Source: Dendrobium chrysotoxum (lineage: Eukaryota > Streptophyta > Magnoliopsida > Asparagales > Orchidaceae). Taken from it: DNA of 64,000 bases. Below the pieces are notes generated by a model, which worked only from the letters and a program-made list of their open reading frames with translations, was not told the origin of the DNA and did not search any database. Below, piece after piece: positions 35,369-46,199 of the stretch. The DNA lies in the NCBI GenBank assembly GCA_019925795.1, contig CM034297.1:45282683-45346682 (forward strand), in the 5' to 3' direction. Each line of letters starts with the position of its first letter. Positions within the stretch are counted from its first letter, which is position 1. The translations under genes and the position numbers were made by a program.

Positions 35369-35972
35369 TAGGGATGTCAATATTTGACACGACACGAAAA
35401 CCCGACTCGAACCCGACCCGGAAATTTCAGGTTTGACCCGACCAGATTTCAAAACGGGTCGGGTTCGGGTAGACCCGACGGGTTGCCGGGTCAACCCGAA
35501 AACCAATTTAAAATGAACTGCGCGCACTGCCCCGGCTGCCCGCGCCCCTGCCCTGGCTTCCCGCGCACCCTACACCGGCTGCCCGCGCCTCTGCCCAGGC
35601 TGCCCGCGTGCCCTCCAAAGCTGGCCGAGCCCTACCCGCACTGTTGCCCGGCCGCCTGCTCCAGCGCTGCTGCCCGCGCTCTACCAGCGTTGCTGCCCAG
35701 TCGCCAGCGCCCTGCCGCGCTGCTGCCCGCGCCAGCCAGTTGCTCGCCGCCGGTCGTCCAACCCCGCCGGCCGCCCGCCATTCCCATGTCCCGCCGCTGC
35801 CAAAACTTGTTCTAAGTCGGGTCGGGTCAACCCGGCAACCCGACGGGTCGGGTCCAGGTCCGAATTTCCGACCCGTTTACATACCTGGGTCGGGTTAGGG
35901 TTGACCTGTTTAAACCCGGATCAGTTTGGGTTTGACCCAAACCCGACCCGAAACCCGATTTTGACACCCTTA
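35369..35972. mobile_element. GC-rich non-autonomous hAT-like element with 8-bp target duplication
   Basis: The ends TAGGGATGTCAATATT and ...TTTTGACACCCTTA form 12-bp imperfect inverted repeats (TArGGrTGTCAA). They are flanked by perfect 8-bp copies of ACAGGGGG at 35361-35368 and 35973-35980, the duplication length of hAT elements. Both arms are built from CGGGTCGGGTT / AACCCGACCCG words able to form long hairpins. The centre (35510-35810) is strongly GC-rich, with repeats of GGCTGCCCGCGC. Pro/Ala/Cys-rich open frames there reflect composition and are not counted as genes. Confidence 0.85.
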
Positions 35973-36002
35973 ACAGGGGGTGCGGCCCCCTTGGATCTCC
36001 AA

Positions 36003-36254
36003 CATATCTGTGAAGCATACGACAATCAATGATATGAACAAATATAGGTCAAACCAAATTCAAGACAACTCCGACATACATTTTGTAGAAATTGAATAAT
36101 TAATCAATTACATCATTTTGATTTTTTTTACAAACAAATAATCCATACTTCAACCTAAATTTTATTTAAGAATAATTGTCATTATAAAAATGTTGATGAT
36201 ATTTTTAAAATATATTATGTACTCAAGTACAAAAACTTATTAGTCACTAAAATG

Positions 36255-36343
<89 letters not shown>

Positions 36344-37325
36344 CTCTACACTTTTAGGGACTAAATTATAAGCCAATTTTTTCTTTTTGATGGTTAATAT
36401 CAAGTTTACTTATTATTTAAAGGCCTTGGTTACTTTTGGTAGCTAAAAAATATCTTCAACCATAATTTTCTTTTTGTCTCTTTTTTTTTTGTCGCCATTG
36501 ACTCATTTTTTTGTATTGAACAGTCGAGCCAAATTCAAGGCAACACCAACAGTTACTTATAAGTTTATTCCCATTGAAAATTAAGGATGGTTCCGCCCAT
36601 GTTCTTCGTTGCCTCCATTGAAACTTATTTTTTGTATGATATATCAAGGCTACAAATGAACTAATATGCTCAAATTATTTTTAATTGCATAATTAACCAA
36701 TTAAAGAATTATAATACTTTTATAAATACCCAATTGATAAATGAATATATTTGAATAGTTTGATACTTATTTTGTTTATGATCATAAACAATATCATTTA
36801 ACGCTCATGATTAAGCTTATTGAATGCTCGATTATAAATTTATTAAATATATGATTATATGGGAGTTTTATTTTTTTATTTTTATTTTTACTTTTATTTT
36901 AGGTAGTTTTTTTTTGTTTTTTTCGTGAACACAAGCTACAAATTTATACTCGATAAAATGCTTGTTTATTTGGTAGTTCATTTTTTAAAAAACTAATTTT
37001 TAAGCTCAACTTACTGCTCATTAATAGGCTCAATATGAGTTGTTCAACTATCATGTGTCTTGATAGAATTACTCAATTAAGCCTGCTTTAGCTAACTAAT
37101 GAGCCAGGCTCAAATAAACTTATACAATCATAATTTTATCAAACAAATCTAACTTGAGGACTACTACAAATACTCGAATCGAGCTTGAGCTTGAGCTCAA
37201 ACACAATTTTGGCAATTTAGCTTAGGCTCAAGTAAGCTAATGTTAGATTCGACTTCAGCCCTATTACATGACTAATTTTGTGCACCTCATTTTTTTCTTA
37301 GTTTCTATATTAATGAGAGTTTAAG
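36003..37325. other. AT-rich non-coding DNA
   Basis: No coding signal. 37160-37210 contains GAGCTTGAGCTTGAGCTCAA, a word common in plant non-autonomous DNA transposons, but no termini could be placed. Confidence 0.4.
36261..36340. repeat. (TA)40 microsatellite
   Basis: A pure TA run of about 80 bp. The Tyr/Ile frame it makes is not a gene. Confidence 0.97.
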
Positions 37326-37650
37326 ATTTTGTTTGGGACAACTTTCTTACTGCTTTCTAAAGCAGCTTTTTAGTTCAAAAAATGTTTGTACTAAAGCCAA
37401 AGCCTTAGGCTTCATTTGAGATGGCTTTCTTGTCGTTTTCTAAAACAGCTTTTTAGTACAAATATTTCTTAAACTAAAACTTTTTGTACTAAAAAATTAT
37501 TTTAGAAATGATTAAGGTTTCGTTTGGGCCTGCTTTCTTACTGCTTTCTAAAACTATTTTCTAGTAATATAAAAAATTTTAGTTCAAAAAATATTTACTA
37601 AAAATTTACTTTAAAAGACAATAAAAAAACTGTCTCAAATTAAACGAAAT
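37326..37650. mobile_element. Cluster of nested or tandem foldback MITEs
   Basis: Three related starts: TTTTGTTTGGGACAACTTTC (about 37328), GGCTTCATTTGAGATGGCTT (37411) and GGTTTCGTTTGGGCCTGCTT (about 37526). Each is followed by CTTxCTGCTTTCTAAAxCAGC and a GTAC/TTTAGT centre. The last is a complete foldback ending in ACTGTCTCAAATTAAACG (about 37648). They are members of the same family as 34024-34119, inserted into or next to each other. Confidence 0.75.
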
Positions 37651-38021
37651 TGGGGAGTCTTGAGCTGGAAAAATTGGAAAGTCTTAGCTCAGTTACTTTC
37701 TCATTATTTATAGACTGGTGAATGCAAAGATAAAAATAAGAGAAAGTGATACTGTAGTCGCTTAACTATGTGACGTTACGTTTGGTATTAATGGTAGCTA
37801 TGTGTCGTTATTAGCTTATTATTAGCCTTCTTTCTATTATGCAGGTTCAGAAAATGATATCTTTAATTATATTTGTATGAATTATTACAGTTTAACCTGG
37901 TTGTTACGATGCCACATATCAGCCTTATTTGATTGGCTTTATGTTCATAATTCTTTCTTATTTAATTTGTTTCTTTATTTATTTTATTTTATTTTATTCA
38001 TTCATGTTTTTTTTTTTTGAT

Positions 38022-39136
38022 TGGGATATGCTAGGGTTAATAATTGAATGGGTTGGTTTAAGATTGAATTAATGAGACATTTTAGATCTCAATAGTGTAT
38101 AGGTAATTAGTCCTTATTAGATAATTATTAGTTTTTAATGAGTTTTAAGGAGTTAGAATTCTACAAATACTCTCTTTTTGGATTAATAGAAATGAAATGA
38201 ATGAAATGGAGTAAATCTCCTCCCTATTTTGTGATCACTTACTTATTCTACCCCTTTGCATTTTGAATTTGCCATCATCCTCAAATCTATTGTTTATTCT
38301 TCACTCAAAAAAGGATGCATGTCAATGGTGCTCTCAATGAGCCCCCATCGCTACTAAAGGCACTGAAAACACCGTATCCAAATTCATCCTTACTAGTTCC
38401 ACAGTCCAACTTCAACTCTTATAATTTCCCATTCTTGCCCACAGATCTATGCTTCTCACCCTCCACTTTTAGCACAAACGCCTTATTGTGTTAACCATCC
38501 AAATATGTTCTTTGATCTTGATTAATAGATTCCATTGTTGGGTCGATTGAATCTATGCTCAAATCTCCACACTTACTAAAGATCTGACACCCCATCTATG
38601 TTGTTTTCCATATCTCATAGTCCAAGCCCAAGTCTTGCATATCTTATCCTTCCTCCAGTGTCATCGCCCTCTCTTGATCCTTAATCTTCACTCGTTGTTC
38701 CTCATCAAATCCTCCACGTCGTATTCTAGATCTTACTCTTATATCACCTAATGTCACCAGATATTTCCATCCGTGCCAAATCGCCCCTTCCAAAGCCTTC
38801 ATGGATGAGCACTTCACATTATCCACAAATCTTGGAACTACTATGATGCATCTACTGATAGTTATTTTGCTTGACCTTATGGTTTAAATGAGTGGATAGT
38901 GTTAGGGTTGCTAATTATAATGTGCAGTTTATAATCGAGTTTGAGTTATTATGCATCATGATAATTCATATGTAATTATTTCTTATTTGTCAGTTATCAG
39001 GCATTTAATGAGTCATTAAGAGTATTGTAATTCTATAAAAGCTCCTTTAAGAGAGTATTAGGGATAGCATTAAATGAAATAAGATAAGCCTTCCTCCCTA
39101 TGTTCTAATCTATTCTTCTTCCAACCTAATTTTTAG
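38022..39136 (+). mobile_element. TRIM-like element: two short LTR-like direct repeats around a gene-like fragment
   Basis: The left repeat (about 38022-38262) starts TGGGATATGCTAGGGTTAAT; the right (about 38893-39136) starts TGGATAGTGTTAGGGTTGCT. They share, in order, TAATGAGT, TTAAG(G)AGT, AATTCTA(C/T)A(A)A, a TTAATxGAAAT / TTAAATGAAAT block and CCTCCCTAT. The right copy has TCTATAAAAGC, a plausible TATA box for plus-strand transcription. The internal part (about 630 bp) holds a minus-strand coding-like fragment and no gag or pol. Primer and purine tracts are not clear, so the class is inferred. Confidence 0.55.
38240..38826 (-). pseudogene. Unrecognised coding-like fragment inside the TRIM-like element
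   Basis: One minus-strand frame runs about 195 codons with only four stops (at about 38644, 38596, 38494 and 38421) and otherwise ordinary protein composition. It starts with a Met at 38826 (MDNVKCSSMKALEGAIWHGW), passes a basic region (RVRSRIRRGGFDEEQR), and includes KCGDLSIDSIDPTMESINQD. I do not recognise the family. It runs opposite to the surrounding LTR-like repeats, which would fit a host or LINE gene piece captured by the element. Chance openness cannot be excluded. Confidence 0.4.
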
Positions 39137-40029
39137 AATTTTTCACTTTTATCTGTTAACTAGTTTAGATGGGGGAATTTTCTGTTAGGTTAGAAAAAGC
39201 TAAAATATGAAAATGTTGACAAATATCCCTCTCCTAGTTGTCACAAGAAGTTGAATGTGCATGTGAAATTTGACTTTATAGCTTCATACTGCTCAAAATT
39301 GAAGAAATATGCCCATTATTTTGTTTCATGAGAAAATATACCCAAAAGTTTCATTCGAACCAAAATACTACATGCTATACTCATATACCACTATACAAGA
39401 GTGAAGTTGCCCAGCCCTTTCTACTTTAACATTCTTCATTTGCTATCTTTATCATTTTGTCTTGATTCGAATTTCTTCACTCAAGAGGGACCACCTACTG
39501 AAGTTCGAGATTTCTTAGTTTATTGAAAATTGAAGCAAAAATGAGTACTATCTTCTTGAGTTTTCATGGTATAACATATATTAGGTCATTTTGACAGAGC
39601 TGTCTTGTAAAGCTATATAAAATATCAAAGAGTATGTTTGGATACTTTTTAAACCATCCACACAAATTATGCTTGGACCTTATTCAAACTGTCATCGAAT
39701 ATAGTTTAAGATATCTTAGATTATACTGTTATATCTTTAATTTTTTATATTTGAATGTCATCTGATGAATAAGGCATGATTATGGCTTAACTAGACAGCC
39801 ATTTTAATTCTATTTGAATAAGGCACGATCATGTCTTCAAATGTAGTTCAATTATAGATTAAACATACCATGGTTTGATCAAGTTCAAATTTGCTTGAAT
39901 ATGATTTGATTAATCGTGATCTATGTTCAAAGAATAATGATGTTATATTCTTATAGGTAAATCAAGCATCGACATTCTTATAATATATGAAAGAGAATAC
40001 AAAGAAGACATGCAAACTCGTAGGATTTT
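39137..40029. other. AT-rich non-coding DNA
   Basis: No conserved protein, repeat pair or element terminus was recognised. Confidence 0.4.
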
Positions 40030-40584
40030 TATTTGAAAATGGAGCAAAGAATTGAAGATATTGAGAAATAATTTTTTAATGATCCCTTTGATCTTATATA
40101 CAAAGTGATAGATGTCAATAAGAAATAGTTTAATTTTAAATTTTAGGAGATGTACTATTTTAGTGAAGCATCATCAATTTCTCCAACTAAGCTACTCACG
40201 ACTAATGATCTTGATCATTCTTCTCTTATATTTTCTTATTCATTAAATATTAGGCTCCCATATGTGTGACCACTACTTTTGAAAAGATTTTAGCTATAGT
40301 TCCTTATGCCAATTGGGCTAATGTAAAATCTTCTACTTGTTTAGCTGATAATATAGATATTTCACAGGAAAAATTAGTTGTATTGTGTATGTAGGTGATT
40401 GTGATTCAATAGATATTTTAAAACTTAAGCATCCATTGGAGATATCAACCCTAGTAATTGACAACATTGTTAGAATTTTTAACACACAATGTAAACATGG
40501 TACTTCAATAGATGCAACATTACAATGGATAAAGAAGTTATTTTATGAAAAAAAATTGAAGAACATTAGGAAAACTCTTGAGTA
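40030..40584 (+). pseudogene. Unrecognised broken coding stretch
   Basis: Successive plus-strand frames give coherent protein-like text that can be followed across frameshifts. It runs EMYYFSEASSISPTKLLTTN (from about 40145), TFEKILAIVPYANWANVKSS (about 40270-40330), LADNIDISQEKLVVL, then the clean ORF 40385-40585 (VGDCDSIDILKLKHPLEIST, and a Lys-rich end). The frames join with consistent spacing, as in a decayed gene of at least 180 codons. No family is recognised. It could be an extra ORF or gag of an undetected retrotransposon, or a host gene fragment. Neighbouring sequence gives no help. Confidence 0.45.
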
Positions 40585-41033
40585 AGGCTTAAAGCAAGAT
40601 CGCCTACCCAATAGCCAATTTGAACTAAAAAAGAAGATATGTACATTTAAAAATAATTTTATGGTCTTTTCTGCAAATACATATTGGCATCAGCTCAAGA
40701 TCGAAGTATCAATTATTAACATTATGTATACTCACATATACCTTCATAAGTGCCCAATAGGTAGCCAGTGGATTGCGATGAAGGAACTCACCGCTAATGT
40801 AGACCATAAGTGAACTCACCTAACGACAATCAAGAGCTACTCACTTGTGACGTATAAGAGAACTTGCCCAAATAATCAACAAACACTTCTTTTCCAAACC
40901 TACTAAAGGAGGTCATCCCTCATAGGTGGAAATCAAGGCTCCTTAATGAGTAAGCAACTTGGCTCCTGCAACATGAGAAGACAACCTCCATAATTACTCG
41001 CATTTTCCAAAGTGGGTATCCTCACTCATAATG

Positions 41034-42794
41034 TGATGCCCCAAAATCTTAATTGAAAGAATTGTATCTTTTCTATCTTCTTAATTATGACCAAAGCTAC
41101 AAATTATCCATTAATTTAGTAATTCCATTGAAAGTGACTAAAAATCATATGTATCAAAACATATTTTTATATTCATTCTTTAAAAATACAGTTTATAATA
41201 ACCAAGATAACATTTAATACATTGATATATCTTTTAGCTCATTACTACAAAAGAATAAAAGAAAATACAGAATAAAATAAAACTTGAAAATACTAATCAA
41301 CCGCACTCTATAGGATCTTAACCCTTTCCCACCTGAAATCAAAACCATGTGATGATCTGACAAAGCCTAGCAGGCAACTAAAACTACCAATGCTTTCAAT
41401 ATAAGGTCTCTAAAATTAATATGCATACTCATCTCAATCTTTATAAATCAATAATCATTAGTATATACAGTAAACAATCTATGAAATCACTATAAGAACT
41501 AACATGATCAATATACTAAAAGCATCTCATTAAGTATAGGAATATGTTAACATATAAGAAAATATAAAAAAAAACTATGAAATAATGTTAGGTGCCATAC
41601 AGTAAAACTTACATTGATTATTTATTAATTATATTTATACCAATGAATTGATTTTATATTTCTATCAATTATTATGCCACATATCAATGTGTTATATTAG
41701 TATAATGTATCAATATATTATATCAGTCTTAATACTTCTTTTATCAATTCTATATCAAAGCTTTTTATCAAATCAATTCATATGCTATTAAGTAAATACA
41801 TGCAAACATGAATATAATTATAAATAGCAAGGCAGGACATCTAGCTAATTACATGTTATTTTCCCATATCTTGTATTAGTATTAAGTGTTAGGTGTTAGG
41901 TGGCTATCTTGTAAGAGTCATCACTCCTACCTATCGGGGTATATTATCCCTTTTGACTCCCTATCTTATATTGGTATTACACCATAACACATAATTTAAA
42001 GGAAAGCTCGCCAGTCCACCCTTATGTACATGACATCTTGCTCCAACCATCCTAAATTATTTTACAACTAGCCATCCTTTCTTACTTTCAAGCAAACGAC
42101 ACATTCATCTTGAATCAATCATATCTTATTTAATGTAAATTCAATGTCATATATTAAATGTAATTAATAAATTAAATGTAGGAAATTTTATACATTATTC
42201 ATTTATGAAAATCATAACTATCAATTTATCTAGTGAAATTCAAGTCAAAATGCTCATAAGAAATATGTCTATCATATACAGAAAGTTACATAATGAAATT
42301 TTAATAAATTAGGATAAAATATATTTTTATCAATTTGGGAGAGATTAAATTTGTCAAACCCAAAACCACTGAAAATAAATGTAGGATTCATGTTACCTAC
42401 CATGAATAGAAAAAATCTCAGAATAGAACTGACAAACAAAAATGTCTCGAATGACTTCCTCTCACTCCTCTCTCCCCTCCTCCCCTCTTCCACTCATCCT
42501 CTCTTCCTTTTCTTACCCGACAAGCCAAGCAATAAAGAGGGGGAGGAATGGCTGAGTGGAGAAATTTATATTAAAAAATATTATTTAGTGCCCAGCACTA
42601 CAACAGTCTAAATCTGATGTCCCAGAGCTACATGCTACTTCCAAAGTTATTGTAGAATAGAAAGCTCAGCACCACAACAATGCTTTTTAATGCTTCCTAG
42701 CACTACTGCGCTCATAAGCACAACACCGTAGTGCCCCACCCTAGATTTTCAAAATTTTATTTTAAAAATATTTTCATAATTTTAAGTTATTATA
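41034..42794 (-). repeat. 3' LTR of the pol-less gypsy element
   Basis: On the plus strand it starts TGATGCCCCAAAATCTTAAT and ends near TTATTATA (42794), about 1761 bp. It is collinear with 44457-46163, for example ATAATGTATCAATATATTATATCAGT, GTTAGGTGTTAGGTGG, TTATTTTACAACTAGCC and the AGCACTAC-rich end. Confidence 0.88.
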
Positions 42795-42795
42795 A

Positions 42796-42808
42796 TCTGC
42801 CCACCTTT
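42796..42808 (-). other. Polypurine tract of the pol-less gypsy element
   Basis: The minus strand reads AAAGGTGGGCAGA immediately before the 3' LTR. This gives the plus-strand priming position and supports the orientation. Confidence 0.75.
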
Positions 42809-42809
42809 G

Positions 42810-44330
42810 AAAAATATCACCCTCGACATTTCTACTATCGATATAAATGCAATAAATATTAAAGTATAGTTAATATAATATAAAAACCAACCAATTCTAA
42901 ATAAAATCAATTCATTAAATAAATTAATATGATTTCAAAATAAATTGGTAAGATAATAATTCTAAAATCGATAAAATTTAAACAACTACTAATCATTAAT
43001 TTTGATCATTTATTTCATCCAAATAATCATGAGTTCAATCAGTCAATGACACACTTATGTATGTCATTCAATTATATATAATTCAACATGTTATGCAATA
43101 CTAATCACTCAAAATTAAATGCATATGATTGAGAATTCTACCACTGGATCCTCTAAGTCCATTCTTATCATCCTATTGAATTAGACTATAAACCCTAGGT
43201 CGTACTAGTGATAGTCTAACATAATAGAAGGTGTGGGTTCTCTCTAACTTTCACTAGCTCTTCTTTCATTTTTCATGGTCACTAATCTTTGAGGGCAATC
43301 TGCAACCCTATGCCCATATTGTCCACACCTGAAACACTATCTTATTAATAGGAAACATTGACTGGATATCTTCTTCAATAAACACACTCTGGATTACTAA
43401 CAATAGATATTATGTTTCATGTTTGATAATCACTAAATCAAAAACTCTTCATTTCACTAACACTCCCCTTGCTCATCTCTTCACCTGCCCTCTTCCTAAC
43501 CATGTCTTGCTTAAACTAAGGAATTGCAAGATCATTCTCTACCACCTATGCTTTCTCCACTAGCTCCAAAATCTCTTTAATCTTGAAAGGAGCTAATGGA
43601 TATCTTAACTTATCTCAAAGTTTGCATAGAAATTAATAATATTTTTCTTCAATAATACAATTTAATTGAGATGCATACCTGGCCAATGTTATAAATTCAG
43701 CTTCATATTGCATAACTATTCTAGTCCCTTGCTTCAATCTTATAAAAATCTCCTAGATTTGATATTTAGCTAACGGGGCACAAATTAATCTCTGAATGTA
43801 CTAACAAACTCTTCCCACTTGATCGGGGGTTCAACTTGCCTTAGAATTTCTCTCTTTGTTGTTCAACCCACCATCTTTATGTTTCATCTTCAAACAAAAA
43901 TACTGTCAGTTTTACTTTTTTGTTCTTTTGGCACTACATGCAATCAAATATTTTTTTGATTCTCAGTAAGCAATCTTCTGTTATATGGGTTTCTATAGAT
44001 CCCTTAAATAATGGTGGCTTTAATTTATGAAACATTTAAAGGTGCCAATCTTCATCATTATCCCTGATTCTTGATTGCCTACTATGAGTATCACTCACTA
44101 CTTAAGCAACCATACTAGTAGACCGTTGATTCTTAATTGCCTACTTTGAGTATCACTCACTATTTAAGCAACCATACTAGTAGACCTTAATAGGCTATCA
44201 AAAAGGCACTAGAGCTACTATTATACTTTGTTCATTCTACACATTCTGATCAGTAGGGTCCATCCATCCACTTATATAATTCTCTTTCCTATTCAATCAA
44301 ATATACAAACTCAATACACACACATATGTA
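42810..44330 (-). pseudogene. gag: gag of the pol-less gypsy element, decayed
   Basis: Structural Gag of a Ty3/gypsy element. Minus-strand readings in order: a Retrotrans_gag core at about 43860-43560 (EPPIKWEEFVSTFRD, RLKQGTRIVMQYEAEFITLA), then a zinc knuckle at about 43275-43330 (CFRCGQYGHRVADC, a clean CX2CX4HX4C). Stops and at least one frameshift between EFVSTFRD and RLKQGT make it non-functional. Nothing homologous to protease or pol follows before the polypurine tract. About 420 bp after the knuckle are not assigned. Confidence 0.8.
44067..44186. repeat. 62-bp tandem duplication in the gag region
   Basis: ATTCTTGATTGCCTACTATG (44067) is repeated as ATTCTTAATTGCCTACTTTG (44129). Both run to ACCATACTAGTAGACC with few differences. 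Confidence 0.93.
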
Positions 44331-44433
44331 ATGAATCAATCAAATGTGAAGAATAAACTCTATAGTACTGGCTTCTAACTCCCACTCATAATCAATTATA
44401 TAGCTCAAGCTTATATTTCAATTCTTCCAATAA

Positions 44434-44450
44434 CCATTACTCTGATACCA
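44434..44450 (-). other. Primer-binding site (Met tRNA type)
   Basis: The minus strand reads TGGTATCAGAGTAATGG, starting six bases inside the 5' LTR end. It fits the usual Tekay/Del ATTTGGTATCAGAGC arrangement. Confidence 0.9.
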
Positions 44451-44456
44451 AATTTA

Positions 44457-46163
44457 TGACACCCCAAAATTTTAATTGGAAGAATTGTATCTTTTTTATT
44501 TCCTTAATTATGACTAGAGCTATTAATTATTCATTAATTTAATAATTTAACTGAAAAGTCACTAAAATCACATGTATCAAAATGTAATTCTATCATTCTT
44601 TCAAATGGTGACTTATAATAGCCAGAAGATCATTTAATACATTAATCTATCTTTTAGCTCCTTACAATAAAAGAATAAAAAATATTAAATAAAATAAAAC
44701 CTGAAAACACTGTTCAACCACACTTTATAGGATCCTGGCCTTTTCCTAGACTTGAAATCAAAACCATATAATAAGCTTACAAACACCAGTAGACAACCAA
44801 AACTACCAATACTGTTAATGCAATGTCTCTAGAATTAATATGTATGCTCATCTCAATCTTTATTAAACTAGTAATCATCAATATATACAGTAAATAATAT
44901 ATGAAATCGTTATAAGAATCAATATAATAAGTAGACCAAAAGTATCTCATTAAGCATAGGAATGTATCAACATATAAGGAAATTAATAAAAGTTAGGTGT
45001 CGTACAATAAAATATATGTTGATTATCTATCAATTATATTCATGCCAATAATTTTATTATCTTCTTCTATCAATCATTATGTATTGTATTAGTGTGTCAT
45101 ATTAGTATGCCATATCAGTATGTTGTACTAATATGTTATATCAATCCTAATAGTGGTTCTATTAGTTTTATATCAATTCTATATATCAATTAATTTATAT
45201 CTCATAAGTTAATGCATGAAAATATTAATACAATTATGAATAGCAAGATAAGACATCTAGTTACATGGTGTTTTTCTATATATTTTATTAGTATCAAGTG
45301 TCAGGTGTTAGGTGGTTATCTTGTAAGAGACATTACTCCTACTCACCAACAAATCTTGTCCCCTTATGACTCCCTATCTTATATATGTATTACACCATAA
45401 CCCATAATTTAAAGAAAAGCCTATCGATCCATCCTCCTGTATAAGGTATCTTTCTCCAATGATCCTGAATTATTTTACAACTACCCAGCCTTTCTTAATT
45501 TCAAGAAAATGCCACATTTATATTATATTAATCATATCATTTTCTATGGAAATTCAATATCATTTATGAAATATAATTAGTTAATAAAATATAAAAAAAT
45601 CAATACACTATTCATTTACTTCAAAAAATCATAACTATCAACATACCCGATAAAAATCAATAATATTACTATCAAAATACTCATAATATTCATATATATC
45701 ATATACAAGTAGTTATATGATAAAGGTCAATAAATCAGGGTAAAATATATTTTTATCAATTTTAAGAAGATTAAATTCACCAAACCAAAAATCAATGTAA
45801 ATGAAGGTAGGATTCAAGTTACTTACCATGATTGGAAGAAATCTTTCCTCCCCTCCTCTCTTTCATTCCTTACCTAACAAGCCAAGAAATAAGGAAGGGG
45901 GGGGGGGGGGGGGGGAATAGATGAGTGCAGAAATTTATTTTTAAAATGATTATTTAGTTCCCAACACCACAATATTTAGAATTTGGCACCGCAGCACTGT
46001 ATGACGCTCCAAGCGTTACTATAGAATAGATAACTTAGCATGGCAACGACACTTTTTTAATGCTTCCTAGATCCATTGGGATCACAAGCAGAGTGCCATA
46101 GAGCTCAAGCCCAGATTTTTAAAATTGTATTTAAAATTATTTTCACAGTATCAGGGTATTACA
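44457..46163 (-). repeat. 5' LTR of the pol-less gypsy element
   Basis: On the minus strand it starts TGTAATACCCTGATACTG and ends GGGGTGTCA; 1707 bp. It contains a run of 19 G at 45897-45915 where the partner LTR has GAGGGGGAGG (about 42537). Confidence 0.9.
45897..45915. repeat. G19 homopolymer
   Basis: An uninterrupted run of 19 G in the 5' LTR, absent from the partner LTR. Its length in an assembly is error-prone. Confidence 0.9.
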
Positions 46164-46199
46164 CACATACAACTGTTGATGTTGAGTTTGAAAAATTTT

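Larger units (their letters stand above)
41034..46163 (-). mobile_element. LTR-gag-LTR gypsy element without pol (TR-GAG-like)
   Basis: Two LTRs of about 1.7 kb enclose 1.66 kb of internal DNA with a primer site, a decayed gag and a polypurine tract, all in consistent minus-strand order. LTR termini (TGTAATACCC ... GGGTGTCA) and the primer-site spacing resemble Tekay/Del gypsy elements. No protease, RT or integrase is present, so mobilisation would need a helper. Flanking 5-mers (41029-41033 TAATG, 46164-46168 CACAT) do not match, so the target duplication is lost or the ends are recombinant. Its right end lies against the T2 LTR. Confidence 0.85.

Noticed and set aside
35384..35898. Pro/Ala/Cys/Arg-rich open frames on both strands
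   Set aside because: Explained by the GC-rich repeats of the hAT-like element; several overlapping frames are open at once and none has domain structure.
36215..36403. Tyr-Ile repeat open frame
   Set aside because: Translation of the (TA)40 tract.
44434..44450. tRNA gene for Met
   Set aside because: Only the primer-complementary 3' end is present, as at 1311 and 60162; no cloverleaf sequence follows.
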